From SB15 sp964639245 (GTDB lineage Bacteria; Chloroflexota; Anaerolineae; Aggregatilineales; J027), in NCBI GenBank assembly GCA_964639245.1, contig CAZXCU010000002.1, forward strand, positions 682,001 through 746,000: a DNA stretch of 64,000 nt. Direction: 5' to 3'. Shown here piece by piece: positions 59,904 through 64,000 of the stretch (position 1 is the stretch's first letter; the number at the start of each line of letters is the position of its first letter). The notes below the pieces were generated by a model that was not told the origin of the DNA, searched no databases, and worked only from the letters and a program-made list of their open reading frames with translations. Made by a program: the position numbers and the translations under genes.

Positions 59904-60875
59904 ATGAAAAAGTTGATGTTGTTGCTGGTGGTGATGATTTTGATGGTCGTTCCCGCAGTTTTCGCGCAGGAAGACGATATGATGGGCATGGAAGGCAGCC
60001 CGGCTTCTTTGTTAGCCGCCACGGATATGGACGGTGCGCCTGAAGGACAAGATGCAGAAGCATGGTTAGCCGCCTCTGCGATTGCCTTTTTTGATATGAG
60101 TGACGATGGCACTGACACTGTAACCGTCGTGTTGACCGGTTTAGTTGCGGACGGCTTGTATACGCTGTGGTGGGTCAACAACATGCAAGATATGTCGAAT
60201 ATGAGCATGGGCCCGGCGGGTGGAACGCCCGATAACGAATTTACTGCCGATGAAAACGGCAACGCAACCGTTTCAATTGTGGTTGCTTCGGACAATGACT
60301 ACGAGACACTGGTAGTGGCTTTCCATGCTGATGGTGAAACGCATGGCGAAATGCCCGGTGAAATGGGTGTGCAAACTTTCGGTCACTTGATGGGCGCATT
60401 CCCCGGCCCCGCCAACATGGAAACGCTCGGTTATGCGACTAACCTCATTGCCACAGATATGGATGGCGCACCAGAAGGCCAAGATGCGGAAGCATGGCTG
60501 GAATCCGGCGCAGTCGCTTACGCAGCGGCTCCAGTGGAAGACGCGGAAAATGTGGCTGTAACCATTCTTGCGATGGGCTTGGTTCCCGATGGCTTGTATA
60601 CGCTGTGGTGGGTCAATAACATGCAAGATATGTCGAACATGAGCATGGGCCCGGCGGGTGGATTGCCTGCGAACGAATTTACTGCCAACGCCACTGGCAG
60701 CGCGGTCATCAACATTGAAGTACCTGCCGACAACGATTATCAAACGGTGGTGGTGGCCTTCCATGTGGATGGCGAAACCCACGGTGAAATGCCCGGTGAA
60801 ATGGGTGTGCAAACCTTCAGCCACCTGATGGGTGCATTTCCCAACGCCGCCATGATGATGTCTGACGGGATGTAA
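59904..60875 (+). CDS. Secreted Met/His-rich protein with two tandem domains
   Basis: The 323-residue protein has a signal peptide (cleavage after VFAQ) and two domains of about 140 residues that are nearly identical in places: ATDMDGAPEGQDAEAWL, LYTLWWVNNMQDMSNMSMGP and HGEMPGEMGVQTF occur in both. Each domain is beta-rich, followed by the Met/His loop, and may bind a soft metal such as copper; this is an inference from composition. The family is not one I can name with certainty. GAAAGGGAAATCA precedes the ATG, and a clear terminator follows the stop. Confidence 0.82.
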   Translation: MKKLMLLLVVMILMVVPAVFAQEDDMMGMEGSPASLLAATDMDGAPEGQDAEAWLAASAIAFFDMSDDGTDTVTVVLTGLVADGLYTLWWVNNMQDMSNMSMGPAGGTPDNEFTADENGNATVSIVVASDNDYETLVVAFHADGETHGEMPGEMGVQTFGHLMGAFPGPANMETLGYATNLIATDMDGAPEGQDAEAWLESGAVAYAAAPVEDAENVAVTILAMGLVPDGLYTLWWVNNMQDMSNMSMGPAGGLPANEFTANATGSAVINIEVPADNDYQTVVVAFHVDGETHGEMPGEMGVQTFSHLMGAFPNAAMMMSDGM

Positions 60876-60891
60876 GAATTTACTTCGGATG

Positions 60892-60923
60892 CCCGTCCTT
60901 TTTCCAAACAAAGGACGGGTTTT
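60892..60923 (+). terminator. Rho-independent terminator abutting the glycosyltransferase gene
   Basis: CCCGTCCTTT (60892-60901) pairs perfectly with AAAGGACGGG (60910-60919), loop of 8, followed by TTTT. It ends the secreted-protein gene, but its 3' arm holds AAAGGA, the only ribosome-site-like sequence before the ATG at 60929. Confidence 0.85.
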
Positions 60924-60928
60924 CCCCC

Positions 60929-61612
60929 ATGTACGTGACCGCTATTATTCCAGCCCTCAACGAAGCAGAAACGATTGCCACCGTGATTCGGGATATTCCG
61001 CGAGACCTTGTGCAACAAGTCATCGTGGTCGACAACGGCTCAACCGATGCAACCCCGACCATTGCCCAAACTGCCGGAGCTGAGGTGATTTTTGAAGCTC
61101 GGCGCGGCTATGGGTATGCGTGTTTTGCCGGGGGCATGGCAGCCCAGAATGCCGAGGTACTTGTTTTTTTGGATGGGGACGGCGCAGATGACCCCCGCGA
61201 AATCCCCCTGCTGCTAGAAGCCCTGTTGCAATCCGAAGCGGATTTGGTCATTGGGTCACGCGAGCGCGGACAGCACCAACCCGGTGCATTGCTGCCTCAT
61301 GCGCGGTTCGGCAATTGGCTGACTGCACGATTGATGCGATGGATTTACGGCCTGTATGTCACCGATTTAGGCCCCTTTCGTGCTATTCGCCGTTCGGTTT
61401 TTCTCAGCCTGAACATGCAAGAAATGACCTACGGCTGGACAACCGAGATGATGGTGAAAGCGGCTAAACAAGGCTATCGGGTTCATGAAATTCCGATTAG
61501 CTACCGCCGCCGCGCTGGAGGAAAATCAAAAATCTCTGGCACGCTTAATGGAACTGTAATGGCTGCTTGCTATATTCTGGGTACAACGTTGAAATATGCG
61601 AGGAAAACCTGA
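60929..61612 (+). CDS. Family 2 glycosyltransferase (dolichol-phosphate-mannose-synthase-like)
   Basis: The 227-residue GT-A enzyme has IIPALNEAETIATVI, the nucleotide-binding VVDNGSTDAT, RRGYGYACFAGG and the metal-binding FLDGDGADDP. The C-terminal part (ISYRRRAGGKSKISGT) matches the polyprenol-phosphate glycosyltransferase type. No transmembrane anchor. It probably transfers a sugar from a nucleotide donor to a lipid or small acceptor. Its stop overlaps the ATG of the rhodanese gene as TGATG. The only ribosome-site-like motif before it is inside the terminator hairpin. Confidence 0.92.
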   Translation: MYVTAIIPALNEAETIATVIRDIPRDLVQQVIVVDNGSTDATPTIAQTAGAEVIFEARRGYGYACFAGGMAAQNAEVLVFLDGDGADDPREIPLLLEALLQSEADLVIGSRERGQHQPGALLPHARFGNWLTARLMRWIYGLYVTDLGPFRAIRRSVFLSLNMQEMTYGWTTEMMVKAAKQGYRVHEIPISYRRRAGGKSKISGTLNGTVMAACYILGTTLKYARKT

Positions 61613-62490
61613 TGTACAGATGGCTGATGGTCGGCTTGATTTTGCTGGCGAGTCTGGGCAGCACCTTTGCCCAAGAGGATGCTGCGTATGGCAATCCTGA
61701 TTTGCTGGTGGAGGCTGCATGGTTGGCGGAAAATTTAGCCGAAGTGCGGGTCATTGATTTACGTCCCATTGAGGAATATGACGCGGGACATATCCCCGGT
61801 GCGGTTCAATTGGACGTGGCATTGGTGCGGGCAACCACCGACGACATCCCCAGCCAACTTGCTGACGCAGAAACAGTGGCAGGTGTGTTAGGGGAACGGG
61901 GCATTGGCGCTGAAGACACCCTCATTCTCTACGATGATGCAAATCTCCTCGATGCGGGGCTACTGTTCTGGACATTAGAAGCCTATGGTCATGCCGATGT
62001 ACGCTTATTGAACGGCGGTTGGCAGGGCTGGCAAAAAGCTGATTTTGAAGTGAGCCGTGAACTGCCGGAAATTTCTCCCGTCACCTATGAGAGCGCTTTC
62101 AACCCGGAGGTGGTGGTCAACGCCGAACAAGTATTGTCCTTTTTGGAGGATGAAAGCGTGGTGTTGGTGGATGCCCGCACCCCCGAAGAATTTAGCGGAG
62201 AAACCGTTCGTGCAGAATTTGGTGGGCATATCCCCGGCGCGTGGAACATCAATTGGACAGATAATCTGGAAGATGGCTTTTTTAAGTCACCAACCGACCT
62301 TGAAGCCCTCTATGCTGATCTTGGACTGGAAGATGCAGCGCTGATTGTGACCTACTGCCAGACCGGACACCGGGCATCGGTAGCATATTTCACCTTGCGA
62401 CTGATGGGCTATGACAATGTGCGTGTCTATGATGGCTCATGGGTGGAGTGGGGCAACAATGCCGATTTACCCCGTGAGACAGGGCTATAG
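61612..62490 (+). CDS. Exported thiosulfate sulfurtransferase (two rhodanese domains)
   Basis: The 292-residue protein has a signal peptide (LLASLGSTFAQE) and two rhodanese domains. The first has RPIEEYDAGHIPGAVQLD but no catalytic Cys in its loop (LILYDDANLLDAG). The second has DARTPEEFSG and the active-site loop TYCQTGHRAS, with Cys as the nucleophile. The order, inactive then active domain, is typical of TST/SseA-like enzymes. It transfers sulfane sulfur outside the cytoplasm. ATG 61612 is chosen over 61567 because it overlaps the previous stop as TGATG and has GAGG 8 bases upstream. Confidence 0.92.
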   Translation: MYRWLMVGLILLASLGSTFAQEDAAYGNPDLLVEAAWLAENLAEVRVIDLRPIEEYDAGHIPGAVQLDVALVRATTDDIPSQLADAETVAGVLGERGIGAEDTLILYDDANLLDAGLLFWTLEAYGHADVRLLNGGWQGWQKADFEVSRELPEISPVTYESAFNPEVVVNAEQVLSFLEDESVVLVDARTPEEFSGETVRAEFGGHIPGAWNINWTDNLEDGFFKSPTDLEALYADLGLEDAALIVTYCQTGHRASVAYFTLRLMGYDNVRVYDGSWVEWGNNADLPRETGL

Positions 62491-62496
62491 CTCCCA

Positions 62497-63138
62497 ATGA
62501 CACGGCTTCTTGTACTCATGGCAAAACAACCGATTGCAGGGCAGACCAAAACCCGCCTCTACCCGATTTTAACCCCGCAGCAAGCGGCAGACCTGTATCG
62601 CTGTTTTTTGCTGGATAAAATGACGACGATGTGCCAAGTACACGGGGTACAGGTGGCAATTGGCTATTATCCGTCAGAATCCCGCCCTTATTTTGCCCAG
62701 CTTGCGCCCAATTTTGTGCTGTTGGAGCAACAGGGCGCGAATTTGTCCGAACGGCTGCGGCATATTTTTCGGACAGCTTTTGAGCAGGGGTATACTCAGG
62801 TTGCTGCGATTGACGGGGATTCTGTCACACTGCCAGCCGCGTACCTTCAGATGCTTTTTACGGCGCTGGAGGAGGTTGATGTGAGTCTTGGCCCGTGTGA
62901 GGATGGCGGCTATTACGGCATTGGGATGAAAGCACCCCATTTAACCCTGCTGGATGTCACCATGAGTACACCCTTGGTGGTGCGCGACACCCTCGCACAG
63001 GCCGAACAAGCCCATCTCACAGTTAAACTACTGCCCGAATGGTATGACATTGATACCCCCACCGATTTAAACCGCGTATCAGCAGTGCTGGATCCGACGA
63101 CCCACACCGCGCAATTTTTGAAGGCAGGTCAGCGATGA
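62497..63138 (+). CDS. DUF2064/TIGR04282-family nucleotidyl- or glycosyltransferase-like protein
   Basis: The 213-residue protein has the family signature MAKQPIAGQTKTRLYPILTP, IDGDSVTLP, and the CEDGGYYGIGMK loop, and ends DIDTPTDLNR. Members have a GT-A-like fold and occur next to a family 2 glycosyltransferase, a pair described in arsenosugar-type and related clusters; whether that applies here is open. It lies 6 bases after the rhodanese gene, and its TGA overlaps the next ATG. Confidence 0.85.
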   Translation: MTRLLVLMAKQPIAGQTKTRLYPILTPQQAADLYRCFLLDKMTTMCQVHGVQVAIGYYPSESRPYFAQLAPNFVLLEQQGANLSERLRHIFRTAFEQGYTQVAAIDGDSVTLPAAYLQMLFTALEEVDVSLGPCEDGGYYGIGMKAPHLTLLDVTMSTPLVVRDTLAQAEQAHLTVKLLPEWYDIDTPTDLNRVSAVLDPTTHTAQFLKAGQR

Positions 63139-64000
63139 AAAATATCCTCTTTGTGAATCCGTTTTTTCTCAAAAACAGTGTGCTAGAGCAGGAATGGATG
63201 ATGCCCTATTTTCCCTTGGGGCTGCTCTATCTTGCTGCCAGCGCACGCGCCGACGGTCACAATGTCGCCGTGTTTGACGGAACTTTTGCGCCGGATGAAC
63301 ACGCTTTCCGTCAGGCATTCGACCACGCCCAACCGGAAGTCGTCTGCATTGCCAGCCTAATTACGCTGCGTCCGGTCGCGCTGCGTCTTGCCGATTATGC
63401 CCTTCAACGGGGCAGCCAAGTCATTTTTGGCGGCCCAGACCCCAGCGCCGAGCCAACCGCCTATTTATCCACTGCTGCCGTGCAGGGACAACAAGCGGTG
63501 GTAGTGGTGGGCGAAGGCGAACACACCCTACGAGAACTGCTGGTTCAGCCGGATTTGACCCAAGTCAAAGGGATTGCCTACCTACAGGCGGGCGAACTGC
63601 ATACAACGGCTGCCCGCGAACCGATATGGGATTTAGAGACCTTGCCACTGCCCGCCCGCGATTTGCTTGATGTGCAGCCCTACTTAGCGGCATGGAAAAA
63701 CACGCATGGCTACAGTTCTTTAACGCTGGCTGCCACCCGTGGTTGTCCCTATAACTGCGATTACTGCCAGCAATCCGCCGTTGGCCCCCATTTCCGCAAA
63801 CGCAGCCCGCAACATGTCGCTCAAGAAATGCTGGCGATTGAAGCTGCCTATGCCCCGGATCGTTTCCGCTTGGTGGATGATTTGGATGGCATCGGACACG
63901 ATTGGCTGCTGGAACTTGGCTTGACAATGCAGAACTTGGGTCTCCAAACTCCCTACGAAGGGCTAAAACCTTTTGCGGGAGATGACCTGCCCATGTACGC
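63135..64000 (+). CDS. B12-binding radical SAM enzyme (cut by window edge)
   Basis: The frame is open from ATG 63135 to the right edge (288 codons). It begins MKNILFVNPFFLKN and has a cobalamin-binding-like Rossmann domain (FPLGLLYLAASAR, then VIFGGPDPSAEP and VVVGEGEHTL), followed by the radical SAM core with the [4Fe-4S] motif RGCPYNCDYCQQ (CX3CX2C). It belongs to the B12-dependent class that methylates or rearranges unreactive carbons. The start overlaps the DUF2064 stop as ATGA, so it is part of the same operon. The substrate may be the glycoside made by the upstream enzymes; this is inference. Confidence 0.88.
   Translation, partial: MKNILFVNPFFLKNSVLEQEWMMPYFPLGLLYLAASARADGHNVAVFDGTFAPDEHAFRQAFDHAQPEVVCIASLITLRPVALRLADYALQRGSQVIFGGPDPSAEPTAYLSTAAVQGQQAVVVVGEGEHTLRELLVQPDLTQVKGIAYLQAGELHTTAAREPIWDLETLPLPARDLLDVQPYLAAWKNTHGYSSLTLAATRGCPYNCDYCQQSAVGPHFRKRSPQHVAQEMLAIEAAYAPDRFRLVDDLDGIGHDWLLELGLTMQNLGLQTPYEGLKPFAGDDLPMY

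Noticed and set aside
1..64000. Mobile element or prophage
   Set aside because: No transposase, integrase, terminal inverted repeat pair or target duplication was seen anywhere in the window.

Overview
The window looks like a chromosomal segment of an uncultured, heterotrophic, probably aerobic bacterium of the phylum Chloroflexota (Anaerolineae-like). This is inferred from the gene mix: a b6-like cytochrome complex with a multiheme c subunit, many GAF-type sensor kinases, Ser/Thr kinases fused to ATPase and TPR modules, NB-ARC/STAND proteins, giant PPC-repeat and RHS secreted proteins, tandem S41 proteases and FIST sensors. No 16S rRNA or other marker is present, so the assignment is tentative. 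There is no CRISPR array, insertion sequence, phage module or rRNA operon. Two tRNA genes are visible, Arg-TCG and Leu-GAG.

Layout. 1-4.7 kb: a minus-strand respiratory operon (DUF5666-like lipid-facing protein, cytochrome b, Rieske, triheme cytochrome c, response regulator cut by the edge) and a ferritin-like DUF2202 gene; both promoters carry the same repeated 10-mer. 4.85-12.4 kb: tRNA-Arg, a GAF histidine kinase, a histone-deacetylase-fold protein, Tex, a J-domain protein and a membrane Ser/Thr kinase. 12.4-24.5 kb: a 2716-residue secreted RHS/YD-repeat protein, a STAND ATPase translationally coupled to an unknown protein, and smpB. 24.5-37.5 kb: two S41 proteases, a receiver-GAF-kinase hybrid, a TPR membrane protein and a 2475-residue PPC-repeat secreted protein. 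37.4-40.7 kb: tRNA-Leu, a LON-domain protein, plsX and a FabF-type ketosynthase.

40.8-56 kb is the most unusual part. Three tandem paralogous micro-genes lie beside two long operons that run tail to tail. The plus operon (41.65-49.17 kb) holds a GAF histidine kinase, a Ser/Thr kinase-ATPase-TPR protein, a second histidine-kinase paralogue whose ATP-binding site has decayed, a NarL-type regulator and an unrecognised 348-residue protein. The minus operon (55.96-49.16 kb) holds a geranylgeranyl-reductase-like flavoprotein, a membrane-anchored protein with one c-type heme motif, a second kinase-ATPase-TPR protein and, last, a small protein with a Nif11-type leader followed by a Tyr-rich, Cys-free tail with four DYL motifs. 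I propose this as a candidate uncharacterised RiPP-like system under dual signalling control. The leader call and the tail repeats are read from the sequence; the biosynthetic role is inference.

56-64 kb: a FIST/histidine kinase/OmpR-regulator operon, a secreted Met/His-rich duplicated-domain protein, and a start-stop-overlapping cluster of family 2 glycosyltransferase, exported rhodanese, DUF2064 protein and a B12-binding radical SAM enzyme that runs off the right edge.
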